From Acinetobacter schindleri CIP 107287 (GTDB lineage: Bacteria > Pseudomonadota > Gammaproteobacteria > Pseudomonadales > Moraxellaceae): 64,000 nucleotides of DNA. The first letter of the stretch is position 1. The number at the start of each line of letters is the position of its first letter. A model generated the notes under the pieces. The model was given only the letters and a program-made list of their open reading frames with translations. It was not told where the DNA came from and made no database searches. The position numbers and the translations under genes are program-made. Location of the stretch: the NCBI RefSeq assembly GCF_000368625.1, contig NZ_KB849576.1, positions 915,297-979,296 of the forward strand, given 5' to 3'. Shown here piece by piece: positions 16,070 through 25,442 of the stretch.

Positions 16070-18616
16070 TCAGGCTTCAACTACCGGAATACGGCTGGCA
16101 TTGCGTTCAGCTTCAGTTTTTGGACGGATCTGACCACGCACTTCAGTAAATTGAACGTGCGGATCGTTTTGCTGTTCAGCCTTGGCATTAATAAAGGTTT
16201 TGAAACGTTTACGGACTTCTGGATCTTCAATCGCAGTACGCCATTCGTCCTGATAAGTACCCACCACATGCTGCATACGCTGTTCCAGTTCAGTGGCCAG
16301 ACCAAGCGAGTCATTCACGATGACATCTTTCAGATAATCCAGGCCACCTTCAAGGTTGTCACGCCATACCGACGTACGTTGCAAACGATCTGCAGTCTGG
16401 ATATAGAACATAAAGAAACGGTCGATATAGCGGATCAGGGTTTGAGTATCCAGGTCAGATGCCAGTAGTTCCGCGTGGCGGGGTTTCATACCGCCGTTAC
16501 CGCAAACATACAGGTTCCAGCCTTTTTCAGTGGCAATCACGCCCACGTCTTTGCTTTGTGCTTCGGCACATTCACGGGTACAGCCAGACACGGCCATTTT
16601 CAGTTTATGTGGAGAACGCAGGCCTTTGTAACGGTTTTCCAGGAAGATCGCCAAGCCAACCGAATCATCTACGCCATAACGGCACCAAGTGCTACCGACA
16701 CAAGATTTCACGGTACGTAAGGATTTACCGTAAGCATGACCTGATTCAAAACCTGCATTGATCAGTTTTTCCCAGATTTCCGGCAATTGATGCACTTGTG
16801 CACCAAACATATCGACACGTTGACCGCCTGTCAGTTTGGTATATAGGCCATATTCTTTAGCAATCTGACCAATCGCAATCAGGCCATCAGGCGTAACTTC
16901 ACCACCCGCCATACGTGGCACGACTGAGTAAGAACCATCTTTCTGGATATTGCCCAGGTAGTAGTCATTACTGTCTTGCAAGCCAGCATGGCTTGGTTTT
17001 AAGACGAAATCATTCCAGCAAGATGCGAGAATGTTCGCTACTGTCGGTTTACAGATGTCACAGCCCAGCCCATGTCCATGTTGATGAATCAGGTCATCAA
17101 ACGTTTTGATTTCATTAACTCGAACCAGGTGATACAGCTCTTGACGTGAGTAAGCAAAATGTTCACACAAATGGTTATTCACCGTTACGCCTTGGCGTTG
17201 CAACTCGGACTTCAATACTTGAGTGACGAGTGGCGCACAGCCACCACAGGCGGTTGCTGCTTTGGTGCATTTTTTCAGAGCGCCGAGTGAAGTTGAACCA
17301 TCAGCAATCGCTGAACAGATATCCGCTTTAGATACGTTATTACATGAACAAATCGTCGCGCTGTCTGGAAGCAGATCTACACCGCTGCCACCCGTTTTCG
17401 CTGCTGCCTGGTCAAAGCCTGGCATGATCAGGCTTTCCGGATTTTCTGGAATTTCCAGACCATTCAGCATCATTTGCAGCAGGTCGTTATATTCTTTAGC
17501 ACAACCCACCAGCACTGCACCGAGCAGTTTGGTTTTTTCTGCATTGACTACAATTTTCTTGTAGATCTGTGCCGCTTCATCGGCATAGAAGTAGCTCAGT
17601 GAACCTGGTGTCATGGCATGTGCATCGCCAACTGATGCAACATCAACTCCCATCAGTTTCAACTTGGTGCTCATGTCTGCGCCAGCAAATGCTGCACATT
17701 CTTCTTGCAGTACATGCTTTGCAGCGATACGTGCCATGTCATAGCCTGGAGCCACCAGACCAAAAATCTTGTTATTCCAGAGTGCACATTCACCAATCGC
17801 GTAAATATCTGGATGAGAAGTCTGACAATAATCATTGATCATGATTCCGCCACGTTCACCAATGGCCAGCCCGCTTTGACGTGCCAATTCATCACGTGGA
17901 CGAATCCCTGCAGAGAACAGGATAATATCGGTTTCCAGTTCCGCACCATCACCAAACTTCATCACATGTTTGGCATTGGCACCGTCTTCAATAGATGAGG
18001 TTGCTTTTTGGGTATGAACTTTAACACCCAGATTTTCGATTTTTGAACGTAAAACTTTTCCGCCAAGATCATCAATCTGGACTGCCATCAGACGTGGCGC
18101 AAATTCAACCACATGTGTTTCCAGATTTAGATCACGCAGGGCTTTAGCTGCTTCCAGACCCAATAGACCACCACCGATTACCACACCAGTTTTTGCATTT
18201 AAACTCGCTGCACGAATGGCATCCAGGTCTTCGATCGTACGGTAAACAAAACAATTTTCACGGTCATTCCCCGGGATTGGCGGAACAAAAGCATAGGAAC
18301 CTGTTGCCAGAATCAGCTTGTCATAAGTTAACTCTTCACCATGCTGGGTAGTCACAGTACGAGTGTGCTGATTGATTGAAACTGCTTTAGTGCCCAAGCG
18401 CAGGTTGATCCCATATGCATCCGCAAAGTCGCTACGGCAAAGGGTCAAGTCTTTTGCTGATTTTCCACTGAAATATTCAGTTAAATGAACACGGTCATAT
18501 GCCAAACGTGGTTCTTCAGCCAGAATAGTGATTTCAACCTCATCGCCCGCCTGTTCAAGTACAGATTCGATAAATTTGTGGCCCACCATGCCATGACCAA
18601 TCATGATAATTTTCAT
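16070..18616 (-). CDS. nirB: Assimilatory nitrite reductase [NAD(P)H], large subunit
   Basis: An 848-residue enzyme reducing nitrite to ammonium in the cytoplasm. The order is an FAD/NAD oxidoreductase domain (residues 1-400), a BFD-like [2Fe-2S] domain (Cys-Ser-Cys-Asn-Asn ... Cys-Gly-Gly-Cys), and a sirohaem/[4Fe-4S] domain with Ser-Cys-Val-Gly-Ser-Thr-Trp-Cys and Gly-Cys-Thr-Arg-Glu-Cys. It lies 35 bases after narK and 24 bases before the NirD/FAD fusion. No separate nirD gene exists nearby, so the fusion probably supplies that part. Confidence 0.95.
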   Translation of the reverse strand: MKIIMIGHGMVGHKFIESVLEQAGDEVEITILAEEPRLAYDRVHLTEYFSGKSAKDLTLCRSDFADAYGINLRLGTKAVSINQHTRTVTTQHGEELTYDKLILATGSYAFVPPIPGNDRENCFVYRTIEDLDAIRAASLNAKTGVVIGGGLLGLEAAKALRDLNLETHVVEFAPRLMAVQIDDLGGKVLRSKIENLGVKVHTQKATSSIEDGANAKHVMKFGDGAELETDIILFSAGIRPRDELARQSGLAIGERGGIMINDYCQTSHPDIYAIGECALWNNKIFGLVAPGYDMARIAAKHVLQEECAAFAGADMSTKLKLMGVDVASVGDAHAMTPGSLSYFYADEAAQIYKKIVVNAEKTKLLGAVLVGCAKEYNDLLQMMLNGLEIPENPESLIMPGFDQAAAKTGGSGVDLLPDSATICSCNNVSKADICSAIADGSTSLGALKKCTKAATACGGCAPLVTQVLKSELQRQGVTVNNHLCEHFAYSRQELYHLVRVNEIKTFDDLIHQHGHGLGCDICKPTVANILASCWNDFVLKPSHAGLQDSNDYYLGNIQKDGSYSVVPRMAGGEVTPDGLIAIGQIAKEYGLYTKLTGGQRVDMFGAQVHQLPEIWEKLINAGFESGHAYGKSLRTVKSCVGSTWCRYGVDDSVGLAIFLENRYKGLRSPHKLKMAVSGCTRECAEAQSKDVGVIATEKGWNLYVCGNGGMKPRHAELLASDLDTQTLIRYIDRFFMFYIQTADRLQRTSVWRDNLEGGLDYLKDVIVNDSLGLATELEQRMQHVVGTYQDEWRTAIEDPEVRKRFKTFINAKAEQQNDPHVQFTEVRGQIRPKTEAERNASRIPVVEA

Positions 18617-18651
18617 ATGTTTACTTCCTACTAATTTTAAAATATCTGGTC

Positions 18652-20001
18652 TTAATTTTGCGCTTCAGCAAGGTTGCGATCCTGAATCGCCTGTTCAAAC
18701 AGACGCTGTTCTTTTTCCTTATGCTCAACCGAGAAACGGATCATTAGTACACAGCTCGCAGCAATCACTACCAGCCCACCCAGCACCATTAATGTGGTCT
18801 GGATATCCAGCATGCCTTTTAATAAGAAGCCCGCTGCAACTGCGCCTACGTTACCGCCTGCACCGATAATGCCCGCCACACCACCCAGTGCATCACGGTC
18901 AATAAATGGCACTAGCGCATAGGTCGCACCGCAGGCCATGTGGGTAAACAGGGCGAATACCGTCATGGTCAGGATTGCCAGCATTGCACTGTTCATTTGT
19001 GAGAACACCACCAGGAACACACCTTCCAGCAGGATCATCAGGAACAATACTTTGGTACGACCATCCAGTCCTTTGCTTAGTGCGACTCTGTCAGATACGA
19101 TGCCACCCAAGGCGCGTGCAAATAACGCCAGCAAACCAAAGATCCCCGCAGCCATACCCGCTTCTTTCAGGCCAAACTCGAAGTTTTCTACGTAGTACAT
19201 TGCAACAATGTTATGAATGAAGATTTCGATACCGAAACAGGCAGCATAGGCACCAAACAGGATCCACACACGGTAGTTTTTCGCTGCATGCATCAGAATC
19301 GCCATGCCACCTTTTTTATCGCTGCCGACACTGACGCCTTGGGCACGTAATTCACTAAAGTTGCCTTGCGGACAGTCTTGAGTCAGTTTCCAGTACAGGA
19401 AGCCTACTATCACCATCATCACACCTGGCACAATCAGTGTAATTCTCCAGCCCATTGCCTGTTCAACACCGAACATCACCAGGGCAGCCAGCATTAATGG
19501 CATCAATACCTGCGTGGCGCCACCACCTGCATTGCCCCAGCCTGCAGTTGCCGCATTTGCCGTACCTACGACATTTGGCGCAAACATGATGCTGGTGTGA
19601 TATTGGGTAATCACGAAGCTGGCACCAATGGCACCAATCAATAAGCGGAAGAATAGGAAGGATTCGTAGCTATTAGAAGCTGCGACACCAAAGACAGGAA
19701 TACTGCCGATGATCAGTAATGCAGAATAGGTTTTACGTGGACCGTATTTGTCACATAAAGGCCCCACAATCAGACGAACCAGAATAGTGATAGCAACCGC
19801 AGCAATATTGATATTGGCGATTTGTGCTTTGGTCAGATTGAATTCACCTGCAATGACCGGCATCAGCGGCGCACAGGCAAACCAGGCGAAGAAACAGACA
19901 AAGAATGCCAGCCAGCTCATGTGGAAGGCACGCATCGCTGCGCTGGAAAAACTGAATAGACTTATTTTTGTTGCTTTTTGAGCTTGTAAATTTGAAGACA
20001 T
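18652..20001 (-). CDS. narK: Nitrate/nitrite MFS transporter (NarK/NasA family)
   Basis: About 449 residues with 12 transmembrane segments. It carries the nitrate signature Ala-Gly-Trp-Gly-Asn-Ala-Gly-Gly-Gly in TM5 and a second Gly-rich signature (Gly-Ala-Gly-Gly-Asn-Val-Gly-Ala-Val) in TM11, plus the substrate-binding Arg region in TM2. First gene of the nitrate operon, so it likely imports nitrate for assimilation. The start at 20001 is spaced 9 bases from GGAGG; an ATG 6 bases earlier is too close to it. A structured leader precedes the gene. Confidence 0.92.
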   Translation of the reverse strand: MSSNLQAQKATKISLFSFSSAAMRAFHMSWLAFFVCFFAWFACAPLMPVIAGEFNLTKAQIANINIAAVAITILVRLIVGPLCDKYGPRKTYSALLIIGSIPVFGVAASNSYESFLFFRLLIGAIGASFVITQYHTSIMFAPNVVGTANAATAGWGNAGGGATQVLMPLMLAALVMFGVEQAMGWRITLIVPGVMMVIVGFLYWKLTQDCPQGNFSELRAQGVSVGSDKKGGMAILMHAAKNYRVWILFGAYAACFGIEIFIHNIVAMYYVENFEFGLKEAGMAAGIFGLLALFARALGGIVSDRVALSKGLDGRTKVLFLMILLEGVFLVVFSQMNSAMLAILTMTVFALFTHMACGATYALVPFIDRDALGGVAGIIGAGGNVGAVAAGFLLKGMLDIQTTLMVLGGLVVIAASCVLMIRFSVEHKEKEQRLFEQAIQDRNLAEAQN

Positions 20002-20037
20002 GACCATCTTCCTCCAGAACTGAACGTTATAAATATC

Positions 20038-20123
20038 CTGACCTATGGCTTTGGCAGGTCAGAATCGAACAGAACGGACGTCATTGGCCGTCTAAATTTT
20101 CAGGTATAAGTCGCCTTTGACTC
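20038..20123 (-). promoter_or_regulatory. Probable ANTAR (NasT) antitermination leader of the narK-nasA operon
   Basis: Reading the minus strand 5'->3': hairpin 1 (20123-20108) has GAGTC and GACTT arms around the six-base loop AAAGGC. Hairpin 2 (20093-20071) has AGACGGCC and GTCCGTTCT arms (one mismatch, one bulge) around the loop AATGAC. Both loops have A at position 1 and G at position 4, the known signature of ANTAR-bound RNAs. A third hairpin (20062-20038, arms CTGACCT/AGGTCAG) follows and could be the terminator, though its U-tract is poor. The divergent nasT gene encodes the ANTAR protein. Confidence 0.65.
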
Positions 20124-20148
20124 AATACTCTTATCTTGTTAAATACTT

Positions 20149-20164
20149 AGCAGGATCTGTGCCA
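20149..20164 (-). promoter_or_regulatory. Putative sigma-54 promoter of the nitrate/nitrite operon
   Basis: Minus strand reads TGGCAC-N5-CTGCT: a perfect -24 half, one mismatch in the -12 half, and exact spacing. Transcription would start near 20138 and run through the ANTAR-type leader into narK. Confidence 0.7.
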
Positions 20165-20402
20165 ATTTTATAAAAAAGGCTTTTTTACTTATTTTTTAAG
20201 GATAAAGTGCTAGCCCAACTTATTTATAAGCATTGCCATCCCCTACGACATTGATGGAATTGCACTGTTTCAAAGCTTTTGCACAAAAAAGAATCATAAA
20301 ATGCATAAAAACCCTCGCTCGACATTGCATAAAAATGGCGCAAAAATTGCATATAAATGCGTTCAAGATGTACCGATCATTGGATCAAAATAAAGCTGTA
20401 AT

Positions 20403-20981
20403 ATGCCAAAACTTAAAATTGCACTCATTGATGACAATGCCGAGCGTGCTGAATTTATTCAGGATTCACTGACTGCGCATGATTTTATCGTCGTTGCCTG
20501 CCTGATCGTCCACGATCTGAGTATGACGCATGTCAAGAATCTGCAGGCAGATGTCATTTTATTGAATATGGACCATCCCCATCGCGACATTATCGAAAGT
20601 TGCGTGAGCCAGTATGAATTACCTACGGTTCTTTTTACCCAGAACTCCAATAAAGACACCATCAAAAGCGCGATAGATGCCGGTGTGACGGCCTATATTG
20701 TTGATGGTATTGATCCGAGCAAGCTGAATAGCATCATGGAGATTTCCATTGAGCAATTCCATAAGCATAAAAAACTGCTGAATGATCTCAAGGAAACCCA
20801 AGATAAGCTGGCAGACCGCCGTGACATCGACAAAGCTAAATCCTTGCTGATTCAACTGCATTCCATGAGCGAAGAACAGGCTTTTGCCCTGCTGCGCAAA
20901 AATGCCATGAGTCACCGCATAACTTTGGGCGAAATGGCAAGACGTCTGCTGGATGCACAAAAACTGTTATCGGGCGAATAA
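20403..20981 (+). CDS. nasT: ANTAR-domain response regulator NasT
   Basis: A 192-residue protein with an N-terminal receiver-like domain (Leu-Ile-Asp-Asp-Asn) and a C-terminal ANTAR RNA-binding domain from about residue 130. The ANTAR part shows the typical ending Ala-Phe-Ala-Leu-Leu-Arg ... Met-Ala-Arg-Arg-Leu-Leu-Asp-Ala. NasT releases termination in nitrate operon leaders when NasS binds nitrate. It is divergent from the operon it should control and precedes nasS by 10 bases. Confidence 0.92.
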   Translation: MPKLKIALIDDNAERAEFIQDSLTAHDFIVVACLIVHDLSMTHVKNLQADVILLNMDHPHRDIIESCVSQYELPTVLFTQNSNKDTIKSAIDAGVTAYIVDGIDPSKLNSIMEISIEQFHKHKKLLNDLKETQDKLADRRDIDKAKSLLIQLHSMSEEQAFALLRKNAMSHRITLGEMARRLLDAQKLLSGE

Positions 20982-20991
20982 GGAAAAGCAT

Positions 20992-21996
20992 ATGTCCACA
21001 TTAGAAAAAACTGAACTCAATATTGGCTTTATTCCTTTGCTCGATTGTGTCGCGATCTTATGGGCGGAAAAACAGGGTTATTTTCAGGAACAAGGTTTAA
21101 AGGTGAACTTGATCCGGGAAGCTTCATGGGCCAGTCTGCGTGACCGTCTGGCTTATGGCTTCCTTGATGTCGCGCACTGCCTGTCTGCAATGTTGCCAGC
21201 CGCAGCACTTGGTCAGGATCAACTGAAAGCCAATCTGCAAACGCCTTTGGTACTCAGCATTAATCAGGCCTTTATCAGTCTGCGCCAGGATCTTTGCTAT
21301 GCACTGGATTTACATCCGGATGTCGATGAAAAAACCAGTTCGCAAAAAGTCGTGCAAGCACTGAAAGAAAATAAACGTGTGAATCTGGCGCATGTATATA
21401 AATATTCGATCCATCATTTCTGTTTACGTGAATGGCTGGCATTGACCGATCCAGATTTGGCTAAAAACTTTCATATGCTAACCTCGCCACCGCCCTCGAT
21501 GGTGAAAGGTATTGCCCAACATGTCTTTGATGGCTTTTGTGTGGGTGAGCCGTGGAATATTCAGGCGCAGATTGAAGGTCATAGTTTTATTGTGGCCTCC
21601 AGCCCAAATATTATTCCTGCAGTGGCAGACAAAGTATTAGCAGTCTGTCAGGAATGGGCAGAACAACATCCACTGACCTTAAAAGCTTTGGTGACTGCGA
21701 TTCAAAAAGCCCAAGCTGATTTGCAACAGAGAACTGACCTGTCTGAAGTCTGGAAGATGCTGGTCGATTATAAGATTATCCAGTTTGAATGCTCTGATCA
21801 TCAGCATGTTTATGACTTCCATAAGATTCAGAAAATTATCCGTAATATGCATGGTGCAAGTGCCCAACCCAAACTGGAAGATTTTAGCTGGCTCTTGCAG
21901 CAAATGGAAAAATGGGAAGATATTGAAATGACCGCAGCCGAGAAAAAACAGATTGCGCAATCCTGTATTTATCAGCAAGAAGCGACTGCTGTGTAA
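20992..21996 (+). CDS. nasS: Nitrate sensor NasS (NrtA/CmpA-like binding protein without signal peptide)
   Basis: A 334-residue protein of the NrtA/CmpA substrate-binding fold (Gly-Phe-Ile-Pro-Leu-Leu-Asp-Cys near the start; Gly-Glu-Pro-Trp-Asn in the C-terminal lobe). It has no signal peptide, so it is cytoplasmic, as expected of NasS, which holds NasT inactive until nitrate or nitrite binds. I start it at the ATG at 20992, preceded by AAGGAAAAG; the longer frame overlaps nasT. Confidence 0.9.
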   Translation: MSTLEKTELNIGFIPLLDCVAILWAEKQGYFQEQGLKVNLIREASWASLRDRLAYGFLDVAHCLSAMLPAAALGQDQLKANLQTPLVLSINQAFISLRQDLCYALDLHPDVDEKTSSQKVVQALKENKRVNLAHVYKYSIHHFCLREWLALTDPDLAKNFHMLTSPPPSMVKGIAQHVFDGFCVGEPWNIQAQIEGHSFIVASSPNIIPAVADKVLAVCQEWAEQHPLTLKALVTAIQKAQADLQQRTDLSEVWKMLVDYKIIQFECSDHQHVYDFHKIQKIIRNMHGASAQPKLEDFSWLLQQMEKWEDIEMTAAEKKQIAQSCIYQQEATAV

Positions 21997-22020
21997 CACA
22001 TTATCTATTCTCATAAAAAA

Positions 22021-22047
22021 AGACCCAGAAAAATTCTGGGTCTTTTT
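22021..22047. terminator. Bidirectional terminator between nasS and mtlD
   Basis: Perfect 10-bp stem AGACCCAGAA / TTCTGGGTCT with the loop AAA, flanked by an A-run before and a T-run after, so it works for both converging genes. Confidence 0.9.
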
Positions 22048-22062
22048 AATTTAATACTTTAT

Positions 22063-24189
22063 TTAGCTGAATGCCTGCTGTAAATCCAGTTGCATGAATT
22101 TCTGCAAAGACAATTTCCCAGCTATGATCTGATTGATGAATTGTGACATTTCATCATACAACATCTCATAGAGCTGCGGTTCTAAGGCCATATGTCTTAA
22201 CTGGATCTGTAAATGCATCAAAAGCTCCTGCTGCTCGCATTCACCCTGCTCCAGAGCATAGACATAACCGAGCACTGCGCCTTTTAAAACCACATCAAAA
22301 GGCAAGCTATATTTGAGCAAGGTCGCCAACGAGCCCATCACACGCTCATTGTGCTCAAGTTTTCTGAGGGGTTCACGACCTACACGTGCGCATGGGTCCT
22401 GATAAGCATGGGCACAAGATTCACTAAAGCTTTGAGCCAGACGTTCCAGATCTGAGGCATGTTTTGGAATCTGGTAGCAGAGACCATGCTTCACCTGAGC
22501 TAAGGACTGGTGCATAAATTTTCTGACTGCCTGATCTGACATGGCAATCCCAATAGTCGGATGTCCACGCAGGCTGGCATACCAGGCCATCATCGCATGT
22601 ACGCCATTCCATAAGCGGTTTTTAATCAGCTGGATATTGGCAATATCATCCACCAGAATCATCTGTCGCATTTTCGCCAGTAAGGGACTGTTATTTTCCA
22701 CATAAATCGGCATATCCGTTTCAGCATTAAACAGAATCAGATCCATAGACTGCAGGATATGACTCGGCTGGAAGTTACGGCGCAGGTCTTCTATATATAG
22801 ACCTGCCTGATGTTCCTGCTCGGCATTCAATGCGGTTGAATCATCCAGATCAACGGTGGACAGATCTTCATCTAGCTGGTACTGCTTGAACATGTTGTAT
22901 TTAATGCGCAACTGACGATACAGTTTCTGGTCTGATAGCTTGGAAACCATGCGGTTGACCACAGTGTCACAGAAGTAATGCTGATCCATAATCTTCTGTG
23001 CAGTCTTTTCATCGGTAATCCGTCGCAGACTGTTCAGAATCTGCTGTATCACCTTCTGTTTAGCACCGATTTTATTCAGGATAATGAGCACTGTGAGTGG
23101 CTGATCCTGCTGCTCATAAGCCAGATAACGTGCGTATAAACCTTGTGCAATGACCTCCGCTTCAGAAACCAGTGCTTCCTCTGGTACGCAAATGGCGACC
23201 AGACTGGATTCAATATACATGTTCTGCATTTGTTGCAGATCATGTGCATCAATCACGCTCATATTTTCAATACGCTGGTCAAACGAATTCTGGCCATAGC
23301 GAATACAGTAAGTACCAAAAGCATTGACGCTAGATTGATACAGTGGATTACGTGTCGAAGCAATAATTTTGCGCGGACGTGTGTATCCATCCCAGTGTGA
23401 TAATACCTGAGCCAGATAACCGCCCCCAATTGCACCAAAACCGTGAATCCCGACAGTCAACTGATTCAGTGTTTGCGGAAAAGCCGTCTGTAGTTCTGGC
23501 ATGTCCAGAACGGGCACAAACTGGTTCAGTTCCGTCAAGAAATCTTCGACCGTTTCATAATAATACTGGGCTTGTGCCAGCATCGACTCGTTCGGTGTTT
23601 TGATGTCTTTGAAAAGCACCGTCATCCCGCCTGCATCATAGGCAGAGCGCAGACCATTTTCAGAATCTTCAAACATCAGGCACTGGGCCGGACTTAAATT
23701 GATTTTTTCCGCTGCACTGATAAAAATTTCTGGATGAGGTTTCCCCTGTTTAATCTCATCGCCACAGACCAGTACATCAAAAAATTTATAGACATTGGCA
23801 TTGATCAGATATTCTTCTGCGATCGCACGTCGGCTTGAGGTGGCTACCGCCATTTTCAGGCCAGCTTTGCGCAGGCGTTCCAGCACTTGTAATAGCCCTT
23901 TTTTAATCGGAACGCCGTACTGACGCACGTGCTCCAGTTCCAGCACATCGGCACGTTGACGAATCTCGGCATAAGGTACATCTTCTCCATAACGCTCTTT
24001 AGCCAATTGCTCTGCACTACGAGCACTAAGGCCCAAACACTGCATTAAATAACTTTCAGAAAATTCAATGCCAATCAGCTCACGTGAAGCTTGTTGCAAG
24101 GTTTGAAAGCGCAAGCGTTCGGTATCAAACATGGTTCCATCCATATCGAAAATTCCGCCGTGTACGATTTGATTTTTAAATTCTAGCAT
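22063..24189 (-). CDS. mtlD: Bifunctional mannitol-1-phosphate dehydrogenase/phosphatase
   Basis: A 708-residue two-domain enzyme. Residues 1-225 are a HAD phosphatase (Phe-Asp-Met-Asp-Gly-Thr at 14-19, Lys-Pro-His-Pro-Glu-Ile). Residues about 240-708 are a mannitol-1-phosphate dehydrogenase with a Rossmann motif (Gly-Phe-Gly-Ala-Ile-Gly-Gly-Gly, about 250). The same architecture in A. baylyi reduces fructose-6-phosphate to mannitol-1-phosphate and dephosphorylates it, making mannitol as a compatible solute under salt stress. The gene stands alone between shared terminators and an AT-rich promoter region. Confidence 0.92.
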   Translation of the reverse strand: MLEFKNQIVHGGIFDMDGTMFDTERLRFQTLQQASRELIGIEFSESYLMQCLGLSARSAEQLAKERYGEDVPYAEIRQRADVLELEHVRQYGVPIKKGLLQVLERLRKAGLKMAVATSSRRAIAEEYLINANVYKFFDVLVCGDEIKQGKPHPEIFISAAEKINLSPAQCLMFEDSENGLRSAYDAGGMTVLFKDIKTPNESMLAQAQYYYETVEDFLTELNQFVPVLDMPELQTAFPQTLNQLTVGIHGFGAIGGGYLAQVLSHWDGYTRPRKIIASTRNPLYQSSVNAFGTYCIRYGQNSFDQRIENMSVIDAHDLQQMQNMYIESSLVAICVPEEALVSEAEVIAQGLYARYLAYEQQDQPLTVLIILNKIGAKQKVIQQILNSLRRITDEKTAQKIMDQHYFCDTVVNRMVSKLSDQKLYRQLRIKYNMFKQYQLDEDLSTVDLDDSTALNAEQEHQAGLYIEDLRRNFQPSHILQSMDLILFNAETDMPIYVENNSPLLAKMRQMILVDDIANIQLIKNRLWNGVHAMMAWYASLRGHPTIGIAMSDQAVRKFMHQSLAQVKHGLCYQIPKHASDLERLAQSFSESCAHAYQDPCARVGREPLRKLEHNERVMGSLATLLKYSLPFDVVLKGAVLGYVYALEQGECEQQELLMHLQIQLRHMALEPQLYEMLYDEMSQFINQIIAGKLSLQKFMQLDLQQAFS

Positions 24190-24433
24190 TGCTCCCCTTT
24201 ATAATTCAATGAGTTAAGAAGTGAGCAATACCTTAAAGAAAAGCTGGGTCGAATTAAACCGATGTAAAGATATGAAATAGTTTTGATTATAAAACAACCA
24301 ATAAAGACTAAAATGCCATGTTTTATGTTTTTATACGTAACCAGAAGGTTAATTTAAGTAAGTCAAAAACTTTATTTTTTAATGATTTTTGAATATCAGA
24401 TTCTTTCATCATCCTGATGATTTCAGCCCATCA

Positions 24434-24449
24434 TGGCATCCATTTTGCT
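24434..24449 (+). promoter_or_regulatory. Putative sigma-54 promoter of the ABC transporter/oxygenase operon
   Basis: Plus strand reads TGGCAT-N5-TTGCT with exact -24/-12 spacing (one mismatch). Transcription would start near 24459, leaving a leader of about 40 bases before the permease ATG, with a small TATTAC/GTAATA dyad in it. Confidence 0.65.
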
Positions 24450-24497
24450 TAGTCAGTATTACATTTTATAAAAAACGTAATATTGGGGGGCAGCAAG

Positions 24498-25442
24498 ATG
24501 AGTTACGTTGCAAGCGAACTCAGTCAAAGGAACAAACTGTTGTTTGGCTTGGGGTCATTTTTAATACCAATTCTCATTTGGTGTGCGGTAAGTTACTTAC
24601 CATTTATATGGCATCCGCAAGTACAGATTACCCAATCGGGTAGTGTCAGCTTTTTACAAGTCGATAGTCGTGTGCACAAAGATGTGTTTTATGCAGAGGC
24701 ACAGAATGCAGTGGATCAAGGCCTAACACCACCGCAAGGGATTTTAGTTAATCCTATATACCTACCTGCACCGCATGAGGTTGCTAAAGCCTTGATAACA
24801 GCGTTTACCACCCCGCCTGCCCAAGCCAATGCGCCATGGTTTCACGAAAGCCTTTGGCACAGTATTAAATTGGTATTTACTGCATTCTTTATTTCTTCCT
24901 TAGTCGGTGTCCCACTCGGAATTTTATGCGGTTTTTCAAACAAGCTATCCCAACTGACCGAGCCTTTTGTTGAATTTTTCCGTTATTTGCCTGCACCTGC
25001 ATTTGGTGCCCTAGCCGTTGCAATTTTAGGGATCAACGATGCACCAAAAATTGCCATTATTGTGATTGGCACTTTGTTCCAACAAATTCTGATTATTGCC
25101 AATACCACACGCTTGGTTGACCGTAGCTTGATTGAAGCCGGTTTTACTCTGGGCACAAATAAACTCAAAAGTCTGTTACATGTGGTGATCCCTGCAGCAT
25201 TACCTGAAATTTACCGTAATTTGCGTGTACTGCTCGGTTGGGCATGGACTTACTTAATTGTGGCTGAACTGATTGGCAGCACCTCTGGCATTACTTGGTT
25301 TATCACCCAGCAAGCACGCTACCAACATTTCGACAATGTCTTCGCTGCAATTTTAATTATTGGGATGATCGGTCTGATCTGCGATGTCGTCCTGATGAAA
25401 ATCGGTCAACGTTTATTTAAATGGAAAGCGGGAGCACACTAA
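24498..25442 (+). CDS. ABC transporter permease of the nitrate/taurine (NitT/TauT) type, guanidine region
   Basis: A 314-residue inner-membrane protein with about six hydrophobic segments and the SsuC/TauC-type fold. A sizeable periplasmic loop follows TM1. The coupling loop reads Ala-Gly-Phe-Thr-Leu-Gly-Thr-Asn, and Trp-Ala-Trp-Thr-Tyr-Leu-Ile-Val-Ala-Glu is typical of the family. It starts at the ATG at 24498 after a G-rich ribosome-binding site. First gene of the operon. The likely partners are the ATPase that follows and the binding proteins encoded at 29.8-31.9 kb. Substrate inferred, not shown: urea, guanidine or an alkyl-guanidine. Confidence 0.85.
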   Translation: MSYVASELSQRNKLLFGLGSFLIPILIWCAVSYLPFIWHPQVQITQSGSVSFLQVDSRVHKDVFYAEAQNAVDQGLTPPQGILVNPIYLPAPHEVAKALITAFTTPPAQANAPWFHESLWHSIKLVFTAFFISSLVGVPLGILCGFSNKLSQLTEPFVEFFRYLPAPAFGALAVAILGINDAPKIAIIVIGTLFQQILIIANTTRLVDRSLIEAGFTLGTNKLKSLLHVVIPAALPEIYRNLRVLLGWAWTYLIVAELIGSTSGITWFITQQARYQHFDNVFAAILIIGMIGLICDVVLMKIGQRLFKWKAGAH

